Shown: positions 1 to 7,397 of the stretch, one piece after another
How positions within the stretch are numbered: position 1 is the stretch's first letter
How the letters are laid out: each line of letters begins with the position of its first letter
The notes under the pieces: generated by a model
The model's input: the letters and a program-made list of their open reading frames with translations, nothing else
Told to the model about the DNA's origin: nothing
The model's database searches: none
Assembly (NCBI GenBank): GCA_934229395.1
Contig: CAKQDL010000035.1
Span: 1 to 19,100 of the forward strand
Reading direction: 5' to 3'
Length of the DNA: 19,100 nt
Origin: an uncultured Peptococcaceae bacterium
GTDB lineage: Bacteria > Bacillota > Peptococcia > Peptococcales > Peptococcaceae
Program-made: the position numbers and the translations under genes

Positions 1-26
1 GGGCAGATGCGGGAACGTCTTTTGCT

Positions 27-995
27 TTATTCGAACAGCGTCTTGAGTTTTTCCCAGAAGGTTTTTTCTTTTTCTGGGGCTTTTTCTGTGATACGCTCTT
101 CTTTTTGGATGGCTGGGGTTTTAATGACAAACTGGACAGCGGTCACCTTGTTTTTACTCGACACAAAGGAAGTGGTCTTTGCGGCGTCGACGCTTTCCAC
201 AGCTTCCTCGGTGGTGGCTGTGGCTGTGGCTTGGGCGCTTTGCAGCACGGCAGTGTTACCTGCAGCTAGAGCCGTTTGCATGGCTTGGGCTGTTTTAAGC
301 TGGGCAGCCATGGTGGCTAGGTCGTCGCTTAGCGGGAGGGCATTGATTGCTATAGCGTCCATTTCAAAATCGGTGACGTCGGCGGTGAGGATGATGGTTT
401 TTTCGTCACCCGGGAAGATGGTGTAAACGAGCTGCTTCTTACTCCCCACCATGGCCTCGGTGGCGCCTTCGGTTTTGATGTTTTTGCACCTATCGGTATC
501 GAGGGCCATGGTCACTTGTAGGGCAAAGTTGTTAAAGTAAACATCATCGCCAGGGCCGTTTTTAATAGACAGGCTCATCTTGAGCGCCCCGTCATCGCCG
601 GCCAAATCGCTAGCTTCTTTCTTGGTGCCATCTAGGGTATATTCTACGTCAAAGGTCCAAGGGAGCTTGGCATCTTCGAGCTTGCCTTCGTAATACAAAG
701 AGCCCTGACCGGCATTGATAGTCACAGTTTGATCTTTAAGGTCAATTTTATCCTGGGTGGTCATGTTACGCACGCTTGTGTAGTTGCCATAGTCGATGAT
801 GGTGGCGGCCTTATCCAGGTCAAAAATATTGACCACGTAGGTTTCGCTTGGTTCGCCATCGCTCGTTAGATTGGTGTAGATAATTTCTTGCTTTGGCGTG
901 GCTTCTGTGGCCATGAGGGATGCTGGCGCCATCGCACTACCAAGCATAAATGCGCTAAGGAGCGCTGCGAGATGTTTTTTTGTTTTTATTTTCAT
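27..995 (-). CDS. Exported partner protein of MMPL exporter, short form
   Basis: A 322-residue protein with a Sec-type signal peptide: basic residues 2-7, a hydrophobic core at about 9-28, and a likely cut after SLMA at residue 29. Residues 38-222 look like a beta-rich extracytoplasmic domain. Residues 225-275 are rich in Ala and Thr. A conserved-looking FVSSKN...QFVIKTP segment (about 277-294) precedes a charged tail ending in FWEKLKTLF. The ATG at 995 is chosen over a longer open frame because AGGAGGAAG-type SD bases (1002-1010) sit just before it and the signal peptide starts there. It begins one base after the MMPL stop, so the two are translationally coupled. From memory, proteins of this type accompany MMPL exporters in Clostridia and are often much longer, with a coiled-coil middle. 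The exact role is unknown; helping the exporter outside the membrane is inference. It has no C-terminal membrane helix. Confidence 0.75.
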   Translation of the reverse strand: MKIKTKKHLAALLSAFMLGSAMAPASLMATEATPKQEIIYTNLTSDGEPSETYVVNIFDLDKAATIIDYGNYTSVRNMTTQDKIDLKDQTVTINAGQGSLYYEGKLEDAKLPWTFDVEYTLDGTKKEASDLAGDDGALKMSLSIKNGPGDDVYFNNFALQVTMALDTDRCKNIKTEGATEAMVGSKKQLVYTIFPGDEKTIILTADVTDFEMDAIAINALPLSDDLATMAAQLKTAQAMQTALAAGNTAVLQSAQATATATTEEAVESVDAAKTTSFVSSKNKVTAVQFVIKTPAIQKEERITEKAPEKEKTFWEKLKTLFE

Positions 996-996
996 T

Positions 997-3072
997 TTAT
1001 GCTTCCTCCTGTGGTAACTCTTTGATGCGGTGCACGCCGCGGGTGGTGTGACGAATAACGCCATCGAAAAGATAAAGCAGACCCGGCAGCACAAAGAGCA
1101 CAATCGTCAGCGACAAGAGCGCGCCCCAAGCAAGAAACATGCCTAGCTGCGCTAAAATACCGTGGGTTGAGAAATTGCCCAAAAGGAAGCCTACCACTGT
1201 GAGCACGCTCCCCGAAGTGAGTACCGATGCTGTAACGGCACCCGCAGTGGCACGAATGGCCTCTTTGCGGTTTTTGTTGCTTCTCTCTTCCATATAGCGA
1301 TCGGTAAAGAGAATGGCGTAATCGACCGTTGCCCCAAGCTGAATGGAAGAAATAATCAAATAGGCAATATAGAATACATTGTTACCAGCAAAATAAGGTA
1401 TCGAAAGGTTCATCCAAATGGCTGTTTCAATAGCCATCACCAAAATCACAGGCAGCGAAATGGACTGCATCGTAAAAAGAAGCACCACAAACACAGCGCC
1501 AATAGCAATAAAATTAACCTTTTTCATATCGGCGGTAATGGTCGATCTAAGGTCTTCAGTGCTCACGCCCTCGCCAGCCAAATAGTAGGCATTAGGATAA
1601 TATTTTTGTGCGACGGAGCGGATATCATCCACCAATTGGAAGGTCGCCTCGCCTTCGTAATCGGTACGCACGCGCACCACCATACGGCTGTAATCGTCTG
1701 ATTCTAGCTTTGCAAGAGTCTCTTTATCGAGATAGCTATATGGAATCTCAGCGCCAACGCTGTCTACATAGCTTATGATGCTATCCACACCATGCAGGCG
1801 TTCCAGCTCTTCCGAAAGATTTTTCTCTTTGGCAGTATCACCACGTGGCACCAAGACCACGTAGTTATCGCTTTTGCCAAACACATCAGCAATAGCTGCT
1901 TTATCGGCACCAATCTGGGTTTCCTCGCCAAAAATATGGGACGAGCCATAATAAAAATCGTTGTGGTTTGATGCCAAATAGCTAGGCACCACGCAAAGCA
2001 CAAAAACCACCACCATTGGCACCATGATTTTGGTGCAAAGCTTGGAAAAACCTTCAAAGCTAGGCAAAAAAGAACGGTGACGCAATTTATCAATAGGGCA
2101 ATGAAGTGTCAACACAAGGGCCGGCAAAAAAACAAAGACGCTCACAAGGCTAATGGCAACTCCCTTCGCCAGTGCAAGGCCCAGGTCGGGACCAATACCA
2201 AAGCGCATAAAGATAAGGGCCAAAAAGCCAATGACGGTGGTGAGGCCGCTCGATAAAATCGATGACGTCGAGCGACACAGTGCTTCCACCATAGCCTCTT
2301 TTGGGTTCTTAAACTCTTTGTGGTATTCTTCGTAGCGGTGCATAAGAAACACCGAATAATCGAGCGACACTGCCAACTGCAAAATATTGCCGGCGGCATT
2401 GGTCACAAAGGAAATCTCGCCAAAAATAAGATTGGTACCAGCGTTAATGACCACCGCCACACCAATGCCAAAAAGAATCACAAAGGGCTCTAGCCACGAC
2501 GTCATAGTAAGGCACAGCACAACGACAACAAAAGCCACCGCAAAAGAGGCAATTTTACGAATTTCTGATACGGTGCTCTGGGTGGCTATCGCCGTCGATA
2601 CGGCATCGCCACTCATGGCATTGTCATCACCAATGACCTCGCGTATGGCATTCACGGCATCGATGGTCTTGTCCTCCTCGATAGTCACAGTAAACAGTGC
2701 CGTTTCGTCCTTGTAATAGTTAGCCACTGTGTCCTCATCAAGCATGGCCAATGGCGTTTCGATGCTTGTCGCATCATCAAGCCAGGTGACCTTGCGCACA
2801 CCCTCGCACGCCGCCAGCCTTTCTTTGTAGGTCAGGGCTTCGGGCACGCTCACATTTTTAATCATGACGCGGGCGTTGGGAATGGCCTCGTCAAAATTTT
2901 TCTCCATCACATCCAGCGCCACACTCGATGGGCTATCCTCGGGCAGATAATCCTTCATATCGTAATTGACGCCCACCATCGTCGAGCACACACCGCTCAC
3001 TAGCGCCATGAGCACAAAGAATGTGATGATGAGTTTTTGATGGTTAACGATTTTTTCAAAAAATGCTCTCAC
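997..3072 (-). CDS. MMPL/RND-family membrane exporter
   Basis: A 691-residue RND-superfamily transporter of the MMPL type. It probably uses the proton gradient to export lipids, drugs or other hydrophobic compounds; the substrate cannot be read from the sequence. There are two half-repeats. Helix 1 (about 13-33) is followed by an extracytoplasmic domain (about 35-170) and five helices. Helix 7 (about 350-367) is followed by a second outer domain (about 370-515) and five more helices. Each half has an Asp-Tyr pair at equivalent places (SLDYSVFL, D238-Y239; TVDYAILF, D584-Y585), matching the proton-relay pairs known in MmpL3. An in-frame GTG at 3084 overlaps the AAAGGAG ribosome site (3084-3090), so the GTG at 3072, 11 bases downstream of it, is the better start. 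The gene is divergent from a TetR regulator and directly upstream of an exported partner gene. Confidence 0.9.
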   Translation of the reverse strand: MRAFFEKIVNHQKLIITFFVLMALVSGVCSTMVGVNYDMKDYLPEDSPSSVALDVMEKNFDEAIPNARVMIKNVSVPEALTYKERLAACEGVRKVTWLDDATSIETPLAMLDEDTVANYYKDETALFTVTIEEDKTIDAVNAIREVIGDDNAMSGDAVSTAIATQSTVSEIRKIASFAVAFVVVVLCLTMTSWLEPFVILFGIGVAVVINAGTNLIFGEISFVTNAAGNILQLAVSLDYSVFLMHRYEEYHKEFKNPKEAMVEALCRSTSSILSSGLTTVIGFLALIFMRFGIGPDLGLALAKGVAISLVSVFVFLPALVLTLHCPIDKLRHRSFLPSFEGFSKLCTKIMVPMVVVFVLCVVPSYLASNHNDFYYGSSHIFGEETQIGADKAAIADVFGKSDNYVVLVPRGDTAKEKNLSEELERLHGVDSIISYVDSVGAEIPYSYLDKETLAKLESDDYSRMVVRVRTDYEGEATFQLVDDIRSVAQKYYPNAYYLAGEGVSTEDLRSTITADMKKVNFIAIGAVFVVLLFTMQSISLPVILVMAIETAIWMNLSIPYFAGNNVFYIAYLIISSIQLGATVDYAILFTDRYMEERSNKNRKEAIRATAGAVTASVLTSGSVLTVVGFLLGNFSTHGILAQLGMFLAWGALLSLTIVLFVLPGLLYLFDGVIRHTTRGVHRIKELPQEEA

Positions 3073-3094
3073 AAATAGTCTCACTCCTTTCGTG

Positions 3095-3176
3095 TAGTGT
3101 CCCTATTTTATAGAAATTACCCCTACAAAAAAATGGTCAAAGCAACGCGATTGTGGCATAATGGGACAAAACACTA
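3095..3176. promoter_or_regulatory. Divergent control region, possible TetR half-sites
   Basis: The region between the MMPL gene and tetR-like gene holds TAGTGTCCC (3095-3103) and, inverted, GGGACAAAACACTA (3163-3176). These share TAGTGT/ACACTA and GTCCC/GGGAC half-sites at the two edges. For the rightward gene, TGGTCA (3134-3139) and CATAAT (3157-3162) are 17 bases apart and form a plausible promoter. For the leftward gene, TATAAA (complement of 3107-3112) is a possible -10, but no well-placed -35 was found. TetR regulators commonly control a divergent exporter through such palindromes; that is the inference here. Confidence 0.4.
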
Positions 3177-3209
3177 CGATTGACCCATTCACAACAAAGA
3201 GGTGACACC

Positions 3210-3803
3210 TTGAAACACGAAGAAATTTCTTTGCAAACAAAAAAGGCCCTAGCGGCCTCGCTAAAAAAATATATGCAACAAAAGCCCTTCACCAAAATTA
3301 CCGTCAGCGAGCTTATTAATGATTGCCAAGTCAACCGCAAAACCTTCTACTACCATTTTGAAAACATAAACGACCTTTTAAAATGGATGCTCGAGCAGGA
3401 GGCCATCAATGTGGTGCGCGGCTACAATCTTCTCACCGATGCCCACGACGCCACGCGCTTTGTCATCGACTATCTTGACCAAAACACCCAGCTCTTGCGC
3501 TCGGCCTACGACTCCCTGGGTCGCGACGAGCTCAAGCGCCTCTTTTTTCACGATTTTAATGGCATTGTCCTCTCCCTTATCGATGCCTGCGAAAAAGACA
3601 TTGGCCTTTCTGTCGCCGCGCCTTTTAAAGATTTTCTCGCCGCCTTCTACACCGAAGCCTTGGTCGGCACCATGATTAACTACTTTCAAGCGAGCGAACG
3701 TCCCGACAAAGACACCGTTCTAGAAAACGTCCTCCTCATCTGCCGAAGCGCCATCTCCGCCGCCCTTGAAGAAAAGGCCAAAACAAGCGCAAGCTCCAAC
3801 TGA
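3210..3803 (+). CDS. TetR/AcrR-family transcriptional regulator
   Basis: A 197-residue regulator. The N-terminal helix-turn-helix covers about residues 10-52, with KPFTKITVSEL leading into the recognition helix and the family signature FYYHF at 46-50. The C-terminal part (about 60-190) is helical and would hold the ligand pocket. It resembles the TetR group whose C-terminal domain is found beside MMPL or YhgE-type membrane proteins. The start is a TTG at 3210, placed 7 bases after GAGG (3199-3202). An earlier in-frame TTG at 3180 lacks a ribosome site. It is divergent from the MMPL gene, so its likely job is to repress that operon and itself until a substrate or membrane stress signal binds. 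The signal is unknown. Confidence 0.88.
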   Translation: MKHEEISLQTKKALAASLKKYMQQKPFTKITVSELINDCQVNRKTFYYHFENINDLLKWMLEQEAINVVRGYNLLTDAHDATRFVIDYLDQNTQLLRSAYDSLGRDELKRLFFHDFNGIVLSLIDACEKDIGLSVAAPFKDFLAAFYTEALVGTMINYFQASERPDKDTVLENVLLICRSAISAALEEKAKTSASSN

Positions 3804-3821
3804 AAAATGTCGTCATTTTTC
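3802..3821 (+). terminator. Weak terminator-like hairpin after the TetR gene
   Basis: A perfect 8-bp stem GAAAAATG/CATTTTTC with a TCGT loop starts inside the TetR stop codon and ends in a T run. The stem is AT-rich, so it is a weak candidate. A second inverted repeat follows: ACTTTGCTC at 3825-3833 and GAGCAAAGT at 3849-3857. Confidence 0.35.
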
Positions 3822-3943
3822 GTCACTTTGCTCAGCGATCAGTTTACGGAGCAAAGTCGTCAAATTTCATGAGTTTATTTAGTTCCCTGCGCATTCTCCC
3901 AACAGGTCACGCCATCGAATAAATGAAAAAATTCCACCACCAT

Positions 3944-4001
3944 TTTGAGCCGACCCCCAATCGCTAGATTTTTAGGTCTAACGTTTGGGGGTCGGCTCAA
4001 A
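3944..4001. repeat. Long intergenic inverted repeat (25-bp arms)
   Basis: The arms at 3944-3968 and 3977-4001 are complementary at 23 of 25 positions, with an unbroken 17-bp outer match starting TTTGAGCCGACCCCCAA and an 8-base loop. It lies 14 bases past the stop of the leftward ABC transporter and downstream of the TetR gene, so the two converge on it. It may serve as a two-way terminator. However, T-rich tracts do not follow either arm directly, and the arms are longer than usual for a terminator. A small repeated element (MITE- or REP-like) is the alternative. Confidence 0.7.
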
Positions 4002-4015
4002 TGCTTGGCTTTTTC

Positions 4016-6775
4016 TTATTCTGTTCTGAGGGCGATGACTGGGTCTTTGTGGGCGGCCTTTCTTGCTGGGATGATGCCGCCTATGATGGTGACAACGACG
4101 CTAATAGCTACCAGGATGATGGCTGCTTGCCATGGCAGGGCGACGTTAACGGCTGTGTTGTCTAGTAAGGCGTGGAGAATGCTGTTGATTGGGAAGGTGG
4201 CGAGGAAGGACACGCCTACGCCCAAGGCGCCAGAGCAGAGGCCAATGATGAGGGTTTCTGCGTTAAACACTTGGGAGATATTGCGCTTGGAGGCCCCCAT
4301 GGCACGCAAAATGCCAATTTCCTTGGTGCGCTCCATAACGCTGATGTGGGTGATGATGCCAATCATGATGCACGATACCACCAAAGACACGGACACAAAG
4401 GCAATGAGCACATAGGTGACCACGTTGACCATGGAAGTGAGGGACGAGGTGAGAAGGGCCACAAAATCGGTGTAGGTGATTTGGTCCTCTTCCTCTACGC
4501 CTTCATTGTAGCGCTCTATGCAGGCGTTGATGGCTTCTTTGTCTTCAAAGGTATCAGCATAAATGTTGATGGAATATGGCGCGTCGGCGCTGACCTTGCC
4601 AAAGTCTTCAAGGTTGTCCTCTAAGGTGGTGTCACCCATGGCTTGGTCGTAGAAGCTCACGAGGGCTTCTTGGTCTGGATTGCTATCAAGCCAGCTGTCG
4701 AGAGCTTGGGCCATTGAGGCTTCATCGGTGCCCATTTGGCTCATGGCGGCGCTGCTTGTGCTCTCGTCGCTGGCGCTGCTTGACATCATCATCACGCCCA
4801 AAAGCTGCGCTTTTTCGCTCACGCCTAGGCTCTTCATGTATTTCTTGGCGTCCTCTGCCTTCTTTTCATCGCTAGAGGCCTTAAAAGCCACGCCGTTTAA
4901 AACATTGGTTTCTGGAGAAGCTTCTTGGGCCTTTACCACGGCGCTCTTGTCGGTATAGGCCATGATGCGCTGGGTGAGGGCCGAGGTGTAGCCCACATTG
5001 GCGGTGATGGCGTTGTTTTCGCTGCCATCCTTTGGACGAATGATACCGACCACCTGAAGCTCAATGCCCTTGTCGTAGAGAGCTTGGAGCTTTCGGGCAT
5101 CGTCTTTGACGTTTTTGTAGGTGCCATCGTCTTGCTTTTCGTAATAATCGCAGGCTGGCACGAGGCGGAAGGTTTTATCCAAGAGGCTTTCGTAGCTAAA
5201 GGTTACATCCTTTGGCGTTTTTTCGTCTTCAATGTCTTGGCGAAGCGCTTCGTAGCTATCTTCATCGAGCACGCCAAGCTGGTAGAGGATGTTGGATGGG
5301 ATGGAGTTTTTATCATCAAGCACGAGAACGATTTCGTTGTCCTTCTTTGGCCAAGCGCCATAGACCATGTCGTAGCTGTCGGTGATGACTTTGCTCACCA
5401 TTTGCCCATCCTTGCCTGGGAGGAGCTCTTCAAAGTTTTGGGCACCATTTTGGGCGCCTGTGGTCATTGGGTTCATGTTCATGCTGAGCTCGGCCTGCTT
5501 ATTATCTTGGATGGCCTCGCGCTGTTCATCGCGGGAGGTTTTGGCATCGCGGTCGGTGTCTACAATATCGCCGTTTTCGTCTTTGGTGTAGACGTCAAAA
5601 TTCATATCGTAGCTATAGACCACGCCGTTTTGGCCAAGGTAGGGGGCAATGTCGCTCTCTGGATCATCGAGGTAACGCTTAAAATCGGTGAGGTTGTTTT
5701 CGGTGATGGAGGCGTTCATGGTTTGATCCATTTCCAGCCAACCATTGTTGGCATAGACCTCACTGCGGTCCTTATCGACCTCTGCCGCATCGCCGGCCAT
5801 CATGCCGGCACTGCTCATGATGGAGGTCATATCCACCGTTTCGGCGCTGATGGAGATTGGATAGGCGTTCATGGCCTCTTCTTGAATGTTGGCAATGTAA
5901 TCATTAACGCCAGTAGAGAGGGCCAAAATAAGGGCAATACCTATGATACCAATGGAGCCGGCAAAGGCGGTGAGCAGGGTGCGGGCCTTTTTGGTCCAAA
6001 GGTTTTTAAAGCTCAGGCTCATAGCGGTGGCAAAATTCATGCTGGCCTTGCCAAAGGTTTCGTGCTTGGCCTCGCCGCCTTCCCCCGCTTCTTCTGGGCC
6101 AACGGGGTTGGTATCGTCCTTAATCACCCCATCGCGCAACCGTACTATGCGGGTAGCGTAGTCTTCGGCGAGCTCTGGGTTGTGGGTAACCATCACAACC
6201 AAGCGGTCTTTGGCCACTTCCTTGAGGAGCTCCATAATTTGCACGCTGGTGTCGGTATCGAGGGCCCCTGTTGGCTCGTCGGCTAGGACAATGTCGGGGT
6301 CGTTGACGAGGGCACGGGCAATGGCCACGCGCTGCATTTGTCCCCCTGAGAGCTGATTTGGCTTCTTTTGTGCGTGCTCAGCGAGGCCTACCTTTTCAAG
6401 GGCCTTCATGGCGCGCTCACTGCGCTCGCTTTTGGCCACACCGCTGATGGTGAGGGCCAGCTCTACATTGGCCAGCACGCTTTGATGGCCAATCAAATTG
6501 TAGCTTTGGAAGATAAAGCCCACGGTGTGGTTGCGGTAGGAATCCCAGTCGCGGTCGTTGTAGCGCTTGGTGCTCACCCCGTCAATAATAAGGTCACCGT
6601 CGTCGTAGCGGTCGAGGCCACCTATGATATTGAGCATGGTGGTTTTGCCTGAACCCGATGGGCCAAGGATGGCGACAAATTCGTTGTCGCGCAGCGTAAG
6701 GCTCACGCCATCTAGGGCTACCTGGGTAAAATCGCCGGTGGTGTAGCGCTTTTGTATGTTTTCTAGCCTAAGCAT
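4016..6775 (-). CDS. MacB-like ABC transporter, ATPase fused to permease
   Basis: A 919-residue protein that joins an ABC ATPase and an FtsX/MacB-type permease. The N-terminal domain shows Walker A GPSGSGKT (38-45), Q-loop Gln90, signature LSGGQ (142-146), Walker B with DEP (about 162-168) and switch His198, all intact. The permease has helix 1 at about 266-290, an unusually large outer domain at about 295-780, then three helices (about 784-806, 842-866, 884-905) around the conserved ERTKEIGILRAMGAS segment. In this class ATP use in the cytoplasm drives movements of the outer domain (mechanotransmission) to move peptides, lipoproteins or antibiotics. The substrate is unknown. The ATG at 6775 follows AGGAGGG (6782-6788); an upstream open extension has no ribosome site. 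It has its own -10 and stands alone. Confidence 0.9.
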   Translation of the reverse strand: MLRLENIQKRYTTGDFTQVALDGVSLTLRDNEFVAILGPSGSGKTTMLNIIGGLDRYDDGDLIIDGVSTKRYNDRDWDSYRNHTVGFIFQSYNLIGHQSVLANVELALTISGVAKSERSERAMKALEKVGLAEHAQKKPNQLSGGQMQRVAIARALVNDPDIVLADEPTGALDTDTSVQIMELLKEVAKDRLVVMVTHNPELAEDYATRIVRLRDGVIKDDTNPVGPEEAGEGGEAKHETFGKASMNFATAMSLSFKNLWTKKARTLLTAFAGSIGIIGIALILALSTGVNDYIANIQEEAMNAYPISISAETVDMTSIMSSAGMMAGDAAEVDKDRSEVYANNGWLEMDQTMNASITENNLTDFKRYLDDPESDIAPYLGQNGVVYSYDMNFDVYTKDENGDIVDTDRDAKTSRDEQREAIQDNKQAELSMNMNPMTTGAQNGAQNFEELLPGKDGQMVSKVITDSYDMVYGAWPKKDNEIVLVLDDKNSIPSNILYQLGVLDEDSYEALRQDIEDEKTPKDVTFSYESLLDKTFRLVPACDYYEKQDDGTYKNVKDDARKLQALYDKGIELQVVGIIRPKDGSENNAITANVGYTSALTQRIMAYTDKSAVVKAQEASPETNVLNGVAFKASSDEKKAEDAKKYMKSLGVSEKAQLLGVMMMSSSASDESTSSAAMSQMGTDEASMAQALDSWLDSNPDQEALVSFYDQAMGDTTLEDNLEDFGKVSADAPYSINIYADTFEDKEAINACIERYNEGVEEEDQITYTDFVALLTSSLTSMVNVVTYVLIAFVSVSLVVSCIMIGIITHISVMERTKEIGILRAMGASKRNISQVFNAETLIIGLCSGALGVGVSFLATFPINSILHALLDNTAVNVALPWQAAIILVAISVVVTIIGGIIPARKAAHKDPVIALRTE

Positions 6776-6805
6776 TCTTTCCCTCCTAAAATGTGATATG
6801 CTACC

Positions 6806-6811
6806 ATTATA
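6806..6811 (-). promoter_or_regulatory. Candidate -10 for the MacB-like gene
   Basis: The complement of 6806-6811 is TATAAT, about 31 bases upstream of the start codon. No convincing -35 is present at 16-18 bases. The spacer instead contains a small CGCC-TTCG-GGCG hairpin. The promoter may depend on an activator, or the call may be wrong. Confidence 0.4.
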
Positions 6812-6863
6812 CACGCCCGAAGGCGCGCGCGACCATTTACAATGGCAAAAACATGACAGGCAA

Positions 6864-6894
6864 CAAAAAAAGGCCTGTGCATCACACACAGGCC
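6864..6894 (-). terminator. Intrinsic terminator of the 70-residue protein gene
   Basis: On the minus strand, GGCCTGTG and CACAGGCC form a perfect 8-bp GC-rich stem (6872-6879 with 6887-6894) with a 7-base loop, followed at once by a run of T (complement of the A tract 6864-6871). It sits 14 bases after the stop codon of the small gene and separates it from the next gene on that strand. Confidence 0.9.
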
Positions 6895-6908
6895 CCAAAA
6901 GCTCAAAA

Positions 6909-7121
6909 TTATTCTTCGTCGTCGCAAACAACTTGTACGCCGAAACGGGAAGCAGTTTCTTTCATATTATCGCAGCCATCGAAGTTTGGAACGCGAACGC
7001 CTTCTTCTTCGATATCGTCATCGTTGCAAACTACGGTAACACCAGCCTTAGAAGCAACTTCCTTCATATCTTCGCAATATTCGTCGTCAACGAGGTTACG
7101 CAAATCTACTTCTTGTGCCAT
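6909..7121 (-). CDS. Small acidic protein with two Cys-bounded repeats
   Basis: A 70-residue protein I do not recognise. It has 21 Asp/Glu, 6 Lys/Arg and exactly four Cys (16, 32, 50, 66). Residues 16-32 and 50-66 are repeats of the form C-x2-MKE-x-AS-x2-GV-x-VVC, identical at 11 of 17 positions and each followed by an acidic run. Each unit predicts a short helix (MKE..AS) then a strand (GV.VVC), bounded by Cys exactly 16 apart. No signal peptide or membrane helix is visible, so it is probably cytoplasmic. Coding is well supported: AAGGAG (7130-7135) before the ATG, a consensus promoter upstream and a strong terminator downstream make it a single-gene unit. The high-quality promoter suggests abundant expression. 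Metal binding, redox-active Cys pairs or a modified-peptide precursor are guesses; no modifying enzyme lies nearby. Confidence 0.82.
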   Translation of the reverse strand: MAQEVDLRNLVDDEYCEDMKEVASKAGVTVVCNDDDIEEEGVRVPNFDGCDNMKETASRFGVQVVCDDEE

Positions 7122-7172
7122 AATTGAACACTCCTTTTTTGTACAAAAATTGTTTTTCTCTTTACTATCTTT

Positions 7173-7201
7173 ATTATACCTAGTTTTTTTTCATGATGCA
7201 A
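7173..7201 (-). promoter_or_regulatory. Strong promoter of the 70-residue protein gene
   Basis: On the minus strand TTGCAT (complement of 7196-7201) and a perfect TATAAT (complement of 7173-7178) are exactly 17 bases apart, with an A-tract in the spacer. It is 52 bases upstream of the start codon. Confidence 0.85.
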
Positions 7202-7350
7202 TCACATATGTTTAAAAAATTGATGTTGTATTTAATACATTTCATCCATGCATGGCTTATATATGTATATCTCGCGTGGAAAATATGCTACCAATATAAA
7301 TACCACTGATGTAATGTAAAGGAATGTTAAGTTTATTTATGCCAGAAAAA
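7202..7350. other. AT-rich intergenic stretch, no gene
   Basis: Very AT-rich DNA between the small-gene promoter and the start of the structured island. I see no open frame with a ribosome site, no terminator and no RNA gene. It may simply be host intergenic DNA at the island's left junction. Confidence 0.4.
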
Positions 7351-7397
7351 AGGACGCGCAGCTTTAGATGGGTGTTCGTAAAACAGTTTTCGAGAAA

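Noticed and set aside
996..1103. A 36-codon N-terminal extension of the exported partner protein.
   Set aside because: It overlaps the end of the MMPL gene. The ATG at 995 has a proper ribosome site and begins a clean signal peptide.
3378..3689. Open frames on both strands inside the TetR gene.
   Set aside because: They are shadows of a well-supported gene and lack ribosome sites.
4925..6286. A 453-codon open frame on the plus strand.
   Set aside because: It lies fully antisense to the MacB-like gene, has no ribosome site, and its product is a His/Val/Gly-rich mirror of that gene's codon pattern.
6776..6931. A 52-codon extension of the MacB-like protein.
   Set aside because: It would run through the terminator of the small gene and the candidate promoter. 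The ATG at 6775 has AGGAGGG and begins the usual ABC domain.
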